A stretch of 64,000 nucleotides of DNA from MGIIa-L3 sp038150305 (GCA_038150305.1 JAYOTG010000009.1:1-64000), one strand, 5' to 3'; shown: positions 50,281 through 60,267, counted from the stretch's first letter. Program-made: numbers and translations. Notes: a model not told the origin generated them from the letters alone.

Positions 50281-51981
50281 ATGGTGGAGCCTCAGGCCTC
50301 CGTGGAACGGTTGGAACGTCTGACCGGTATGCTGCGACGCCGTGGCGTCATCCTCCCTGCCTTCGAGATCCATGGGGGTGCCAAAGGGCTCTACGATTTC
50401 GGACCGGTCGGCGGCCGGCTCCGCTCCAAGGTGCAGTCCGTGTGGCGGGACCACTGGCTCAGCCAAGGCGATGTGGTGGAAATTTCGTGCCCGACGGTCA
50501 CGCCATTTGCCGTTTTGGAGGCGAGTGGACACGTGGCTGAGTTCAGTGATTTCATGACCGTGTGCACCGCGTGTGATGAAGCGAGCAGGGCGGACACCCT
50601 GCTCGAAGCCCACCACCCCAATCCCGATGCCCTGTCGATGAGCGACCTGCAAAACTTGCTCGACGAGGTTCAACCTCCCTGCCCGGCGTGCAGCGAAGCA
50701 TCGTGGTCCCAGGTGGCGGCTGAGAACCTGATGTTCGACACCGTCATCGGCGCAGGCTCGTCTGGCCGTGCTGCCTTCTTGCGCCCGGAAACGGCACAAG
50801 GCATGTTCACGACCTACCCGGCCATGTACCGTCACTTCCGTGAGCGCTTGCCCTTTGGCGCCATGCAACTCGGTCGTGGTTACCGGAATGAAATTTCACC
50901 ACGGCAAGGGATGATTCGCCTCCGCGAGTTCAACATGGCCGAGCTGGAATACTTCATCGATCCCAAATCGGAGGCGCCACATGACCTGAGCCCGTGGGCC
51001 TCCACCAAGGTCCATCTGGTTCCGGCCGAGGGCGACGCCTTTGCGGCCCCAATCCCAGAAGCGCTCGCGCAGGGCATCATCCTCCACCCGACCGTGGCAT
51101 GGTTCATGGCGCGCACCCACGACCTGATGCTGGCGCTTGGCGTTGATGCCGAGAAGCTTCGATTCAGGCAGCATGCGCGCGATGAGATGGCGCATTACGC
51201 GCTGGACTGCTGGGACGTGGAACTCCACGGTTCCTACGGGTGGATCGAGTGCGTTGGCATCGCTCATCGTGGCTGCTATGACCTCGAAGCCCATGAGAAG
51301 GCGACAGGTCAACGCCTGCGCGCTTGGAGGAATTACCCTGAGCCCAAGGTGGTGGAGATCAACGGGTGGACCATCGACGGCGCGAAGGCCGGTCCAGCCT
51401 TCCGAGCCCTTGCGGGTCAAGTCAAATCCAAGGTTGAAGCGCTTGGGCCTGAGGCGAGTTTCCCGCTGACCGTCGTGCTCGACGGCGGCGAGGAGGTCCT
51501 CGTTGAGGACGAGCACGTCAAGCGGGTCCAGCGCACCGAAACGGTGGCCGGGGAGTGGTTCATTCCACACGTCGTCGAACCCGCTTTCGGCATCGATCGC
51601 ATCATCTGGCACCTGCTGGACCACGCCTACGAAGAGTCTGGTTCGGACGATGAGATGTACGTCCGTATGCGCCTTCACCCCGATGTTGCTCCCGTCGATG
51701 CCGCCGTCTTGCCCCTGTTCGAAAAGGAGGGCATGGATGCCTTGGCCTCAGAGCTTCACCGCCGCCTGTGCGCAACGCGCGGGGTACTGGCCAGTTACGA
51801 CGGGAGCGGTTCCATCGGGCGCAGGTACGCAAGGGCGGATGAAATCGGGGTGCCGTGTTGCCTGACCGTGGACCATACGTCGCTCGAAGACGGCACTGTC
51901 ACCTGGCGCGATCGGGACACTGGAGAACAAACGCGGATGTCCGTCGACGACGCGGTTCTGCGTCTCGCTGCTCGCTCATGA
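50281..51981 (+). CDS. glyS: Glycyl-tRNA synthetase (homodimeric class II type)
   Basis: A 566-residue class II synthetase of the archaeal/eukaryotic dimeric type. The N-terminal GLYDFGPVG segment, motif 2 (FNMAELEYFIDP region, after RGYRNEISPRQG) and the RPETAQGMF segment are complete. Motif 3 with FGIDRIIW, and the anticodon-binding C-terminal domain, follow. Four Cys in pairs (CTAC and CPAC) in the insertion could bind zinc. Length is normal for archaeal GlyRS. It is followed by rfcL 37 bases downstream, which has its own promoter-like element. Confidence 0.96.
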   Translation: MVEPQASVERLERLTGMLRRRGVILPAFEIHGGAKGLYDFGPVGGRLRSKVQSVWRDHWLSQGDVVEISCPTVTPFAVLEASGHVAEFSDFMTVCTACDEASRADTLLEAHHPNPDALSMSDLQNLLDEVQPPCPACSEASWSQVAAENLMFDTVIGAGSSGRAAFLRPETAQGMFTTYPAMYRHFRERLPFGAMQLGRGYRNEISPRQGMIRLREFNMAELEYFIDPKSEAPHDLSPWASTKVHLVPAEGDAFAAPIPEALAQGIILHPTVAWFMARTHDLMLALGVDAEKLRFRQHARDEMAHYALDCWDVELHGSYGWIECVGIAHRGCYDLEAHEKATGQRLRAWRNYPEPKVVEINGWTIDGAKAGPAFRALAGQVKSKVEALGPEASFPLTVVLDGGEEVLVEDEHVKRVQRTETVAGEWFIPHVVEPAFGIDRIIWHLLDHAYEESGSDDEMYVRMRLHPDVAPVDAAVLPLFEKEGMDALASELHRRLCATRGVLASYDGSGSIGRRYARADEIGVPCCLTVDHTSLEDGTVTWRDRDTGEQTRMSVDDAVLRLAARS

Positions 51982-51987
51982 CGGCGG

Positions 51988-51996
51988 GTTGATACA
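51988..51996 (+). promoter_or_regulatory. TATA-like element for rfcL
   Basis: GTTGATACA, first T 30 bases upstream of ATG 52019. Confidence 0.45.
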
Positions 51997-52018
51997 CCGT
52001 CGTAACCGAGAGAGCGTT

Positions 52019-53548
52019 ATGCCCGTGAGCGATTGGACGGAGCGGCATCGTCCGTCGTCCGAACGCCAACTCGAGGGCAACGATGCGCAGCGAAGCAAGC
52101 TCCGCGAATGGCTTGAGGAATGGCGAACGGGTCGGCCCAAGCGGCCCGGTGTGTTGCTCGTCGGCCCGCCTGGCGTGGGCAAGACCTCGGTCGTCCGTGC
52201 GGTTGCAGCGGACATGGGGTGGAGCGTCATCGAACTCAACGCTTCCGACGATCGCAACGCAGCGGCGATTCGGAGAGCGGCCACGCACGGTGCAACCCAC
52301 CGCTCGCTCTTTCACGACCCCAACGAACCCGCTCAGCGCACCCTCATTCTTCTGGATGAGGTGGACCACCTCTCTGGCGGTTTGCGCGCTGTCAGTGACG
52401 CGCGTGTCCGAGGGCAGTTGATGGACGACGACGACAAAGAGGCGTTGAAAGGGGATTCGGGTGGAAAAGCAGAGCTGCTGCGCCTGTTGGAGAAAACCAG
52501 CCAACCCGTTGTGCTGGCTTGCAATGACGTGATGCGTTTGTGGGGCTCAGGATCCAATTGGCGCTCCACCCGTGATCGTTTCTCTCGACACGTGCTGACG
52601 CTGAACTTCGACCGGGTGTCCAACGATGCCATCCGTCGAATTGCGCGTCGTGTGCTGCGCGAAGAAGGCGTGACCTTCGACGGCGATGCCCTGGACCTGC
52701 TCGTCAAACACAATCCGGGTGACCTGAGGGCCTTGGTGCGTGACCTCCAAGTCCTGTGTGAAGGATTTGACCGCGTGCTCACGGCCGAGGTCGTCATGGG
52801 CCGCATTCAGACCGGTGGTCGTGATTTGACCATGGGGGTCTTCCCAGGACTCGGCGCCGTGTACCAATCACGATCGGCGGAGGAGGCCGTCCGTCATGCA
52901 TCGAGCCTCGACAAGGATCCCGCTGAGTTGGTGGACTGGGTCCACTGGAACAACGGGTCCGTCTTCACGCAAGCAACCTCGCGTGACCGTGCTGCGACAA
53001 GCCTGACCTTCGCAGATCGAGCAGCAGCCTCACGCTACCTCAGCACCGCGCATCGTTCGTCCTACTGGTCCCTGCACCTCAGCAGCTTGGCGGCTTCGGT
53101 GGCCAATTCGGAACCCGTTCAGAAGAAGGTCTACACGAATTATCCGGCTCACCTCCGCCGCACGGCGAGCAGGACGGCCTCGGTGGCGGAAGCTCTGGGC
53201 GATGCTTGCGGTGCGAGTGTGGTGGGCATGAGGGCCGAACTCCTCCCGATCCTCTCCGCCGGTCTCAGCGCAGAGGGGGGCATGGGCGACCATGAGCACC
53301 TCGACATGTCCATCGGGCTCGGCCTGACCTCCAACGAGCACGTTGCGCTGACGGGGCTCGCCACCAGCCGTCGTTCGGCCAAGGATCTCATGCTTCGTTA
53401 TGATGAGGTGCTCAGCGAGCGGCTTCAACGTGAATCCGAACAGGATGCTCCTGCTGCACCTGCTGCGGTGGTTGAAGCGCCCGTGGTTGACGATTCAGAG
53501 GACGATTCAGCGGCCTCGCCTGCGGCCGGTCAGACCACGCTGTTCTGA
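52019..53548 (+). CDS. rfcL: Replication factor C large subunit
   Basis: A 509-residue AAA+ clamp-loader subunit that helps load PCNA on DNA. Walker A is GPPGVGKTS, Walker B is LILLDEVDHL, and SRC-like sensor elements follow. The N-terminal WTERHRPSS segment is the family RFC box. After the collar domain comes an acidic tail that ends in QTTLF, a PCNA-interacting (PIP) motif at the very C-terminus. ATG 52019 was selected by homology and promoter spacing over an in-frame start at 51989. The 3' end overlaps the convergent trkH gene by 19 bases. Confidence 0.94.
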   Translation: MPVSDWTERHRPSSERQLEGNDAQRSKLREWLEEWRTGRPKRPGVLLVGPPGVGKTSVVRAVAADMGWSVIELNASDDRNAAAIRRAATHGATHRSLFHDPNEPAQRTLILLDEVDHLSGGLRAVSDARVRGQLMDDDDKEALKGDSGGKAELLRLLEKTSQPVVLACNDVMRLWGSGSNWRSTRDRFSRHVLTLNFDRVSNDAIRRIARRVLREEGVTFDGDALDLLVKHNPGDLRALVRDLQVLCEGFDRVLTAEVVMGRIQTGGRDLTMGVFPGLGAVYQSRSAEEAVRHASSLDKDPAELVDWVHWNNGSVFTQATSRDRAATSLTFADRAAASRYLSTAHRSSYWSLHLSSLAASVANSEPVQKKVYTNYPAHLRRTASRTASVAEALGDACGASVVGMRAELLPILSAGLSAEGGMGDHEHLDMSIGLGLTSNEHVALTGLATSRRSAKDLMLRYDEVLSERLQRESEQDAPAAPAAVVEAPVVDDSEDDSAASPAAGQTTLF

Positions 53549-55140
53549 TCTTCTTCGTCGACGTCCTTCTTTCTCGCGCCCGGCTCTCGCCACGTGGATG
53601 GCGAAAAGAGGATCACAGCCGTCAGTAGTTCAAGACGGCCGAACCACATCAAAATCCCCGTCAAAATCAGCCCGCCGTTTGGCATGGCGGCCCAAGTGAC
53701 CGCTGGCCCGAATTGACCCATCGCGGGACCCGTGTTGCCCAACGCGCTTGCGGTCACGCCAATGACGGTCAGGACGTCAAGGTCCTCGCCCATCGGGGCC
53801 ATGATCAGGGCCAGGAGCAACGATGCTCCGGCGAAGAGGAGGATCCAAACCAGCAGCATGCCAACGATCAATTCGACTTGCTCCTGTTCAACCTGCTCGC
53901 CGTTCATTCGAACGGTGTGGATGCGCCTCGGGTGGGTGAGTCGGTTCAATTGGCGTCGCGCCACCTTGACGGCGAGGCTGATGCGTAGCAGTTTGAGACC
54001 GCCTGCGGTCGAACCTGCGGAAGCGCCCACCACCATCAACATCAGAATGACGATTTGAGCAATGACGGGCCACAGCATGTAATCGGCCGTGCCGTATCCT
54101 GTTGATGTCGCGATGGCGACCACTTGAAACAGGGATTTCCGCAAGGGTTCGCTCCCCACGTCACCGCCCTTGACGTACAGCGCTGCCGTGATGATGGCCG
54201 TGGCTCCGACCAAGTAGGCGATGTAGGTCTTGAATTCCTCATCGGCCCACATCTTTCCGGGTTGCCGCTGGACGATGAAGTAGAGCAGCGTGAAGTTGAC
54301 ACCTGCCAGGAACATGAACACCAAGATGATCGATTCCAGAGCAGCGGAGTCCCAGTGACCGATGCTGTCGTCGGTGGTCGAGAAACCGCCGCTTGGCATC
54401 GTGGTCAGGCCGTGATTGACGGCCTCGAAGGTGTTCATGGGCGTCAGGCCGATGAGCAACGCAATTTCGAGGAGGGTCAGCACGAGGTACATGATCCACA
54501 ACGCCTGGGCAGTTTGCGCAAGCTTGGGGCGCAGGCGGGAAAGGGAAGGACCGGTCAGTTCGGCTCGTGCGAGGGCCATCCCACCGCCCAAAACGCGTGA
54601 CAGGACCACCATGCTCAGCATGATGACACCCATGCCCCCCAACCACTGCATGGTTGAGCGCCACAACAGAAGCCCACGCGACTGGGCGCCGATGCAATCT
54701 TCCGTGTTCGCGAAACAATTCGGTGAGGTGGACACGTCGATGATGGTCGTCCCTGTGGTGGTGAATCCGGACATCGCTTCAAACCCAGAATGGATGAGGC
54801 CTTCCATGGCGGCAAGGAGAGTGACGTCTGGGGTAAATGGGCCATGAAACATGCCGCCTAACCAGAAGGGCATGGCGCCAAAGGCCACAACGACCGGATA
54901 GGCCAACGCCACGGTGGCGAAGGCTTCCCTGTCCCGTAAGCGGTCCGGGGTTTCTGGGGTGGTGCCGTAGCGCAGCATCAGCCAACTGGAGCCCATCGCC
55001 AGCAGCGTGGATGGGAGGAACGCGATGAGGGCCATCTGCACGTCATCGAGGAAGGCCGTGGCGATGCCAACGAGGGCCAAGGGGACCGTGAGGGCCCCGA
55101 CGGTCCAACCCAGAATGAGGTACAGCACGTCCCAACGCAT
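53530..55140 (-). CDS. trkH: Potassium uptake protein TrkH/KtrB
   Basis: A 536-residue ion-transporting membrane subunit with four pore repeats. Selectivity-filter-like segments include MSGFTTTGTT, TMPSGGFSTTD, TSTGYGTADY and a fourth near ASALGNTGPA. About ten or more hydrophobic helices cover the length. TrkH forms the Na+ or H+-linked K+ channel gated by cytosolic TrkA. The trkA gene lies immediately upstream (3 bases apart), so the two are made together. Confidence 0.93.
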   Translation of the reverse strand: MRWDVLYLILGWTVGALTVPLALVGIATAFLDDVQMALIAFLPSTLLAMGSSWLMLRYGTTPETPDRLRDREAFATVALAYPVVVAFGAMPFWLGGMFHGPFTPDVTLLAAMEGLIHSGFEAMSGFTTTGTTIIDVSTSPNCFANTEDCIGAQSRGLLLWRSTMQWLGGMGVIMLSMVVLSRVLGGGMALARAELTGPSLSRLRPKLAQTAQALWIMYLVLTLLEIALLIGLTPMNTFEAVNHGLTTMPSGGFSTTDDSIGHWDSAALESIILVFMFLAGVNFTLLYFIVQRQPGKMWADEEFKTYIAYLVGATAIITAALYVKGGDVGSEPLRKSLFQVVAIATSTGYGTADYMLWPVIAQIVILMLMVVGASAGSTAGGLKLLRISLAVKVARRQLNRLTHPRRIHTVRMNGEQVEQEQVELIVGMLLVWILLFAGASLLLALIMAPMGEDLDVLTVIGVTASALGNTGPAMGQFGPAVTWAAMPNGGLILTGILMWFGRLELLTAVILFSPSTWREPGARKKDVDEEDQNSVV

Positions 55141-55143
55141 GCA

Positions 55144-56562
55144 TCACACCCGGAATTTTTTCTCCACGTCTGCGACGTGGTCGGGGGACGTGAAGATGAT
55201 CAAGCGATCGTGTTCGATCAGGGTTTCATCGGGGTGAGGATCATGCGACGACCAGCGCCCATGCGAATCGCTGCGTTGGATGAAGGCGATCCGCATCCAG
55301 TCGGGGAAACCACCCTCTCGAATGCGTCGTCCACAAAACTTGGCCGCCTTGGTGACCTCGTGGGTGACGCCAACGACGTTGGGAATCGTGGAGAGAACCG
55401 CATAATGCCCGGCGAGTTTCCTGTGCACGAGCGTCAACAACTCGTCGACGGCCACGCGGGTGATGTCGACGGAGAAGCTGATGCCCATGCGCTGCACGAC
55501 GTGAACAAGATCGTTGTCGTTGAGAATCAGTCCTGTGTTGGGTACGCCGAGGTCCATGGCGAACAACATCGCGGCGATGTTGGCGTGGTCATCGTCCAAG
55601 GCGCCGACCGCGACGTCCATGCCGCCCATGCCAACTTCTTCCATGGTTTCCCGAGAAACATGGTCGCCGTGAATGACCTCAAGCTCAGGGTGTCCGCCAA
55701 TGCGGTGACCTGAGATGGCGTTGGCCGTTTGCAGGTCACCTTCAACGATCATCACGTGTGCGCCTTCAGTCAACCAATGCTCGGCGATGCGCAGACCAAG
55801 CCTCGAGCCACCGACCACGACCACCTTCGGCTGGGCGGGGAAGGCGCGCACGTCATGCCCGAAGGTATGGACAAGATCGTCGAATGAGCCGAGGCCTGTG
55901 GTGGCCACTGCGATACGGTCTCCCGGTCGGAGCACGGTGGTTCCTGAGGGCACGATGCTCCGCGTTCCCTTGCGCTTGAGTCCAATGAGCAGCGGTACTG
56001 GAGAACCGGCTTCCACCTCGACGTCGGCCAAAGGCACGTCCAAAGGAAGGCGACAATCTTCCGTGATTTCGAGTTCCACGAGGTAGGCTTCGTGGTCGAA
56101 GGGAATCACTTCGGCGAAGGAGGATGCCCGAATGCCGGATGAGAGCCGGCTGATGGCGCCGTCAATTGGGTCGATGGCACGGTCCACTTCGGCCCATGCC
56201 GCAAGACCGCCGTGCGCCTGTTCGTCGAGGATGGTCTCATCGCGGATCCTAGAGATGGTCAAGAGGTCCTCACGCGTTCCACCGCGGTGTTCGTGCAGGT
56301 GCTTGGCCAACCCACACGCAAGCACGTTGCGGTCGTCCTTGTCGGTCGCCGCGATGAACACGTCAGCACGCTCAATGCCTGCCTCAATCAGGGCCTGTCG
56401 GTCGAGCATGTCACCGTGCAGGACCAGCATGTCGAAGGCTTGCGCGTTTTTCACGGCCCTCGAATTCATGTCGAGAAGCACGACGTCGTTCTTCTGCTCC
56501 TTGATGAGGGCCTCGGCCAAGCCGAGGCCAACGCGACCTGCACCTGCAATCACCACCAGCAT
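55144..56562 (-). CDS. trkA: Potassium uptake regulator TrkA (two RCK modules)
   Basis: A 472-residue cytosolic gating protein with duplicated RCK units. The first NAD(H)-binding motif is VVIAGAGRVGLGLAEAL at the N-terminus, and the second is VVVVGGSRLGLRIAEHW at about residue 245. Each is followed by a TrkA-C domain. It binds nucleotides and controls TrkH, encoded downstream. It starts 4 bases after the stop of the transglutaminase-like gene, so four genes from 58.9 to 53.5 kb may form one operon. Confidence 0.94.
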   Translation of the reverse strand: MLVVIAGAGRVGLGLAEALIKEQKNDVVLLDMNSRAVKNAQAFDMLVLHGDMLDRQALIEAGIERADVFIAATDKDDRNVLACGLAKHLHEHRGGTREDLLTISRIRDETILDEQAHGGLAAWAEVDRAIDPIDGAISRLSSGIRASSFAEVIPFDHEAYLVELEITEDCRLPLDVPLADVEVEAGSPVPLLIGLKRKGTRSIVPSGTTVLRPGDRIAVATTGLGSFDDLVHTFGHDVRAFPAQPKVVVVGGSRLGLRIAEHWLTEGAHVMIVEGDLQTANAISGHRIGGHPELEVIHGDHVSRETMEEVGMGGMDVAVGALDDDHANIAAMLFAMDLGVPNTGLILNDNDLVHVVQRMGISFSVDITRVAVDELLTLVHRKLAGHYAVLSTIPNVVGVTHEVTKAAKFCGRRIREGGFPDWMRIAFIQRSDSHGRWSSHDPHPDETLIEHDRLIIFTSPDHVADVEKKFRV

Positions 56563-56566
56563 GTCA

Positions 56567-58102
56567 TCACCTCAGGTCTTCGGAGAGCTTGTTCACGCTG
56601 TAGGAGCCGCCGTCCAATTGGACGCCTTCTGCCGTGCTGATGAGCATGTTTCGTTCGATTGGCGTCTCGCCGATGTTGGCTGCGGTGAAGATGGTGCTCT
56701 GGTAGGCGGAGGCGATGGCATCCCCTGAAGGGTCGGGCTCCTCCATCCAATCCACGTAGGCGTTGGTGGTGTGCAAGAGCCACTTGTTGTTGACGACGTC
56801 AACGCTGGCCTCCACAAAGCAGTCGTTGGCGTCGATCAGGTTGGCCGTGCACCATCCTTCATCGAGCGGGAGCATGATGTAGCCCCACGCATGCAACTCC
56901 CACGTGGTGAAACTGAGGGGGTCGACAAGTGCGCCGAACACAAACCAACCGGGGATGCCTTTGGTCCTCAAAATCGACAGGAAAGCGTTGGTTTGTTCAT
57001 CGCAGTCACCGGTGCCGTCGGCCAAGCACGTTGGACCTGAACGAGGCGTGTTCAAGGCGTACTCATCGTAGGGCACGTTCTCATGCATCCAGTCGAAGGT
57101 GGCACGGGCGAAGGCGTAGACGTTGTCCTGACGTCCTTCAGGAAGGCGCATCGAGATGAGGTCCGCCGTCTCTTGCACGATTTGGGCGGTGGAATCGATG
57201 GCATAACCGCGGTCAGAACCGTTCTCGTAGACGCCGAGGTCGTACCAGCGTCCGTCTGTGAATTCAGCGACGCGAAGACCGTCTCGTCGGTCGCTCAAAT
57301 CGTCAAAGGTTCCAGAGCGATCGACGTTGATGCCGGTTGCACCACCTGGAATCCGTGCATCGACGCGGTCGTGGTCCCACCAGGTGTAACTCTTCACCGC
57401 CACGTTCGCAACGGTGGTGAAGCGGACGACGTCCCCGGCCTCCATGTTGAGTCGAACTTTCACGCATGCCGTGATGGAGCACTGTTCGTGGTCGTTGACC
57501 GCTTGACTTGGCCACCAAACTTCATGGCCTTGGCTTGAGATCCATGCGTTGTCACGTTCAACCGTGGTGCCGTCCAAGGGGACATTCACGCTCTCGCCTT
57601 CGACGGTCACGACGAAGCTTTCAGGGACTTGCAACGTGAACGGCGTGCTGCTGTCAATGGCCGTTTCCATACCGTGTGCGCTGGTGAGGTTGAGCGGCAG
57701 TCGAATGGTTTCCAGGAGGTATGCCGGCCGGTCAAGATGGTTTTCAACCTCATAATCGCGTTGCACGCCGAACGAAGCCTCTTGCGGATAAATCAGCGGA
57801 CCCTCGAGCAGTTGCGCGAGGTATTCGTCGAGGTTGTCCACGGTGCCAAAGGCCGCCTCTCTGGCTTGCGGAGAGAGAAACGCGAAAATCACGAAGGCCA
57901 GCATGAACACCGATCGCTGCCTGTTTCGTCGGCGTTTCATGATGTTCCGCGTGCGTCCCTTTTGGTCGACCACGACACCGCGCTGTTTTGGGGCGCTGGG
58001 CATGGAGTACCCCTTACCTTCACCCTTGAGAAATCGGCCGCACGTGTAGCATACGGCATCGCCGGGGAGCGTGACCGCACGGCAGTGTGGGCAGGTGCCC
58101 AT
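56567..58102 (-). CDS. Membrane-anchored transglutaminase-like protein with N-terminal zinc ribbon
   Basis: A 511-residue protein. Residues 4-22 form a zinc ribbon (CPHC and CYTCG). A basic stretch and one membrane helix (about 66-78) follow. The large extracellular part ends in a transglutaminase-like domain: the catalytic Cys in GTGDCDEQTNAFLSILR, His in ELHAWGYIML, and an Asp in NLIDANDC. This fold includes peptidases and cross-linking enzymes; the reaction here is unknown. The zinc ribbon would be cytoplasmic. A CGTTAAAC element is 29 bases upstream of the ATG. Confidence 0.82.
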   Translation of the reverse strand: MGTCPHCRAVTLPGDAVCYTCGRFLKGEGKGYSMPSAPKQRGVVVDQKGRTRNIMKRRRNRQRSVFMLAFVIFAFLSPQAREAAFGTVDNLDEYLAQLLEGPLIYPQEASFGVQRDYEVENHLDRPAYLLETIRLPLNLTSAHGMETAIDSSTPFTLQVPESFVVTVEGESVNVPLDGTTVERDNAWISSQGHEVWWPSQAVNDHEQCSITACVKVRLNMEAGDVVRFTTVANVAVKSYTWWDHDRVDARIPGGATGINVDRSGTFDDLSDRRDGLRVAEFTDGRWYDLGVYENGSDRGYAIDSTAQIVQETADLISMRLPEGRQDNVYAFARATFDWMHENVPYDEYALNTPRSGPTCLADGTGDCDEQTNAFLSILRTKGIPGWFVFGALVDPLSFTTWELHAWGYIMLPLDEGWCTANLIDANDCFVEASVDVVNNKWLLHTTNAYVDWMEEPDPSGDAIASAYQSTIFTAANIGETPIERNMLISTAEGVQLDGGSYSVNKLSEDLR

Positions 58103-58125
58103 GCTTCCTTCTGCCGACCGACGCC

Positions 58126-58133
58126 GTTTAACG
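58126..58133 (-). promoter_or_regulatory. TATA-like element for the transglutaminase-like gene
   Basis: CGTTAAAC on the minus strand, first T 29 bases before ATG 58102. Confidence 0.45.
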
Positions 58134-58147
58134 CTTCCTTGGAGGAT

Positions 58148-58906
58148 TTACTCCTCCTCTCGTTCCCGCGTGCGCTGTTCACGTGCACGTTCTGCTCGAA
58201 CGCGGCGCAGGGCGCGTTTTGCTTGGGGGCTCAGCCCGTCCCACACCCATGCGCTGACACGGGGTTCCATGGACAACAAAAGCACGGCGGCAGCCAGCCA
58301 GATGAGCGGTTGGAAAAAGGCGTAGTAAGCAAGGCTGAGGAGGACCATGCGCCACACTGCGGCCCGAACAACGGCTCCGACCCGTCGCCCTTGGAGCATC
58401 AAATGGCCTTGCCAGGCGGTCAACGTCCCCTCCAATCGTGGGAACAAGAGGCCGAAGGCGGCGGCTCCAAGCCATCGATGGGCGCCGTCGAAGGTTCCCT
58501 CGGCGTTGAGCAATTGCGCGCTCAGGAACAACCCCTGCATGCCGCCCATCGCTGCACCGAGGGCCCAGCCCGAGGTCGTTTGTGCGCTTGCCTCGCGGAC
58601 CTTGGCCCGTCGCAGGATGAGGTGTGCGGCGGCGGAGTGCATCGAGACAAACCACAGCAAAACAAGCAGGTTTGGGCCTTGCGAAGCCGGTGCACCTCCG
58701 ACGACGACGTCGAAATAAGGGATGAACAGCGTTTGAAACTCGAGTGCAGCCACCACGGCGCCGAGGACGAAACCCCACAAGACGTGGCTCCAGGCGAGGC
58801 TCAGGTCGTAGAAACCCGCATATTGCGTCATCACGCCGCGCCATGCCAAGCCCATGCCAAGCAGGGCGAGCAAGGCCGCGATCTGGAAGACCACGGCCTC
58901 TTGCAT
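58148..58906 (-). CDS. Multi-span membrane protein with basic/acidic tail
   Basis: A 252-residue protein with about six hydrophobic segments (roughly 5-25, 38-60, 78-98, 112-132, 148-160, 185-215). It ends in a charged coiled tail rich in Arg and Glu (RRVRAERAREQRTREREEE). No family is recognised. It is upstream of the transglutaminase-like gene by 45 bases on the same strand and divergent from get3. Confidence 0.65.
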   Translation of the reverse strand: MQEAVVFQIAALLALLGMGLAWRGVMTQYAGFYDLSLAWSHVLWGFVLGAVVAALEFQTLFIPYFDVVVGGAPASQGPNLLVLLWFVSMHSAAAHLILRRAKVREASAQTTSGWALGAAMGGMQGLFLSAQLLNAEGTFDGAHRWLGAAAFGLLFPRLEGTLTAWQGHLMLQGRRVGAVVRAAVWRMVLLSLAYYAFFQPLIWLAAAVLLLSMEPRVSAWVWDGLSPQAKRALRRVRAERAREQRTREREEE

Positions 58907-58982
58907 GCCTCAAGGCAGGCCCTCATGTTGATGAAGCATCCCACGTCGAGAAGTTCAAACGGCCCCGTTCCTCAGCCGAACC

Positions 58983-60227
58983 ATGGCCCGACTGCTGTTG
59001 TTTGGCGGAAAAGGCGGTGTCGGAAAGACGACCTGTTCGGCAGCGAGCGCCATTCGCCTTGCCGACGCGGGACTTCGGGTTTTGCTGGTGTCCAGCGATC
59101 CGGCCCACTCCACGTCGGACTCGTTGGGTCTTGAGCTTGGTCCGGAACCCACTCCAGTCGAGGGCGTTCCGGGCCTCTTCGGTTTGGAGATGGACCCTGA
59201 AGCCCGCGTGGCTCAGGCCATGCCAAAATTGAGCGAAGCCATGCAGGGTCTCGGAAACGGGGGTCCATTTGCCGGCTTGGCGGGCATGGCCGGTGGCGAC
59301 CTCGGCGGAGCCGCGGCCGATGTGGGCAGCGAGGTCGAAGCGTCTGACCTCCTCCTGCCTGGTCTCGACGAAGCGCTGGCGTTCGATGAGTTGCTGAAGC
59401 ACATCGAGGACCTTCGCTGGGACGTGGTCGTGTTTGACACGGCGCCGACGGGTCATACGTTGCGCTTTTTGGCGCTGCCGGAACTCATCGATGCATGGTC
59501 GGACCGGCTGCTTCGCCTGATGCGAGCTTCCGGTGGCATCCGCTCGATGCTCTTCGGACGAAAGGAAAGCGACGCGATGAAGGAGGAGCTCGAGCGGTTC
59601 CGACGCCGCGTGTTGCACATTCGAAGGATCCTTTCAGATCCGTCCACGACCAGGTTCACCTTGGTGACCATTCCTGAGCGCATGGGCGTGAACGAGACCG
59701 TTCGTGCCAATAAAGCCCTGCAACATCATGGGTTGCCGGTCACGGGTTGCGTGGTCAACCGCGTGACGCCTGAATTCGATCACCCCTTCTTGGCACGTCG
59801 TCGCTCAGAGGAGCAGGGCAGGATCCGCGAACTTGAGGAGGCGCTCGGCGATTTCACGCCAGTCTGTGTGCCGTTGATGGACACGGAAGTTCACGGCCTG
59901 GACGGGCTCCGTGACCTCGCTCAGGTCCTCTACGGTGACCTTCAAGCCATGCCAGAAGGCATTGGCCCACATCCGATGGGCGATCCACTGCATCATGAAC
60001 TCCACCGCTCGCTCGTGGTGGAACAGGCGGAAGACGAGGAGACCATCCAACTTCACCTGCCGGGACTCGCACGCGAAGACCTCAGCCTCCGCAGCGAGGA
60101 AGGACGGCTGCTCGTTGGCGTGAACGGTCATGAACGTCATGTGCCGACGTCCTGTGCGGTCAAGGCCAGCACAGTGGTCGCCCGGTTCCGAGGCGAGGTG
60201 CTGCACCTGACGGTCCCGATTTCCTGA
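58983..60227 (+). CDS. get3: Get3/ArsA-family ATPase with C-terminal Hsp20-like domain
   Basis: A 414-residue ATPase. The deviant P-loop GGKGGVGKTT (8-17) and switch I DPAHSTSDS are complete, and FDTAPTGHTLRFL is switch II. The A-loop has NRVTPE. A hydrophobic, Met-rich middle part (about residues 80-110) resembles the client-binding region. After residue 335, LHLPGLAREDLSLRSEEGRL and a following beta-rich part form an Hsp20/alpha-crystallin-like domain. Eukaryotic Get3 targets tail-anchored proteins; archaeal homologues are thought to do the same. It directly precedes SRP54. TTCAAAC lies about 29 bases upstream. Confidence 0.9.
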   Translation: MARLLLFGGKGGVGKTTCSAASAIRLADAGLRVLLVSSDPAHSTSDSLGLELGPEPTPVEGVPGLFGLEMDPEARVAQAMPKLSEAMQGLGNGGPFAGLAGMAGGDLGGAAADVGSEVEASDLLLPGLDEALAFDELLKHIEDLRWDVVVFDTAPTGHTLRFLALPELIDAWSDRLLRLMRASGGIRSMLFGRKESDAMKEELERFRRRVLHIRRILSDPSTTRFTLVTIPERMGVNETVRANKALQHHGLPVTGCVVNRVTPEFDHPFLARRRSEEQGRIRELEEALGDFTPVCVPLMDTEVHGLDGLRDLAQVLYGDLQAMPEGIGPHPMGDPLHHELHRSLVVEQAEDEETIQLHLPGLAREDLSLRSEEGRLLVGVNGHERHVPTSCAVKASTVVARFRGEVLHLTVPIS

Positions 60228-60237
60228 CCGTCAACAG

Positions 60238-60245
60238 GTTGAAAC
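60238..60245 (+). promoter_or_regulatory. TATA-like element for srp54
   Basis: GTTGAAAC, first T 29 bases upstream of ATG 60268. Confidence 0.45.
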
Positions 60246-60267
60246 CCACCCCTTGTGAGGCGAAGAC

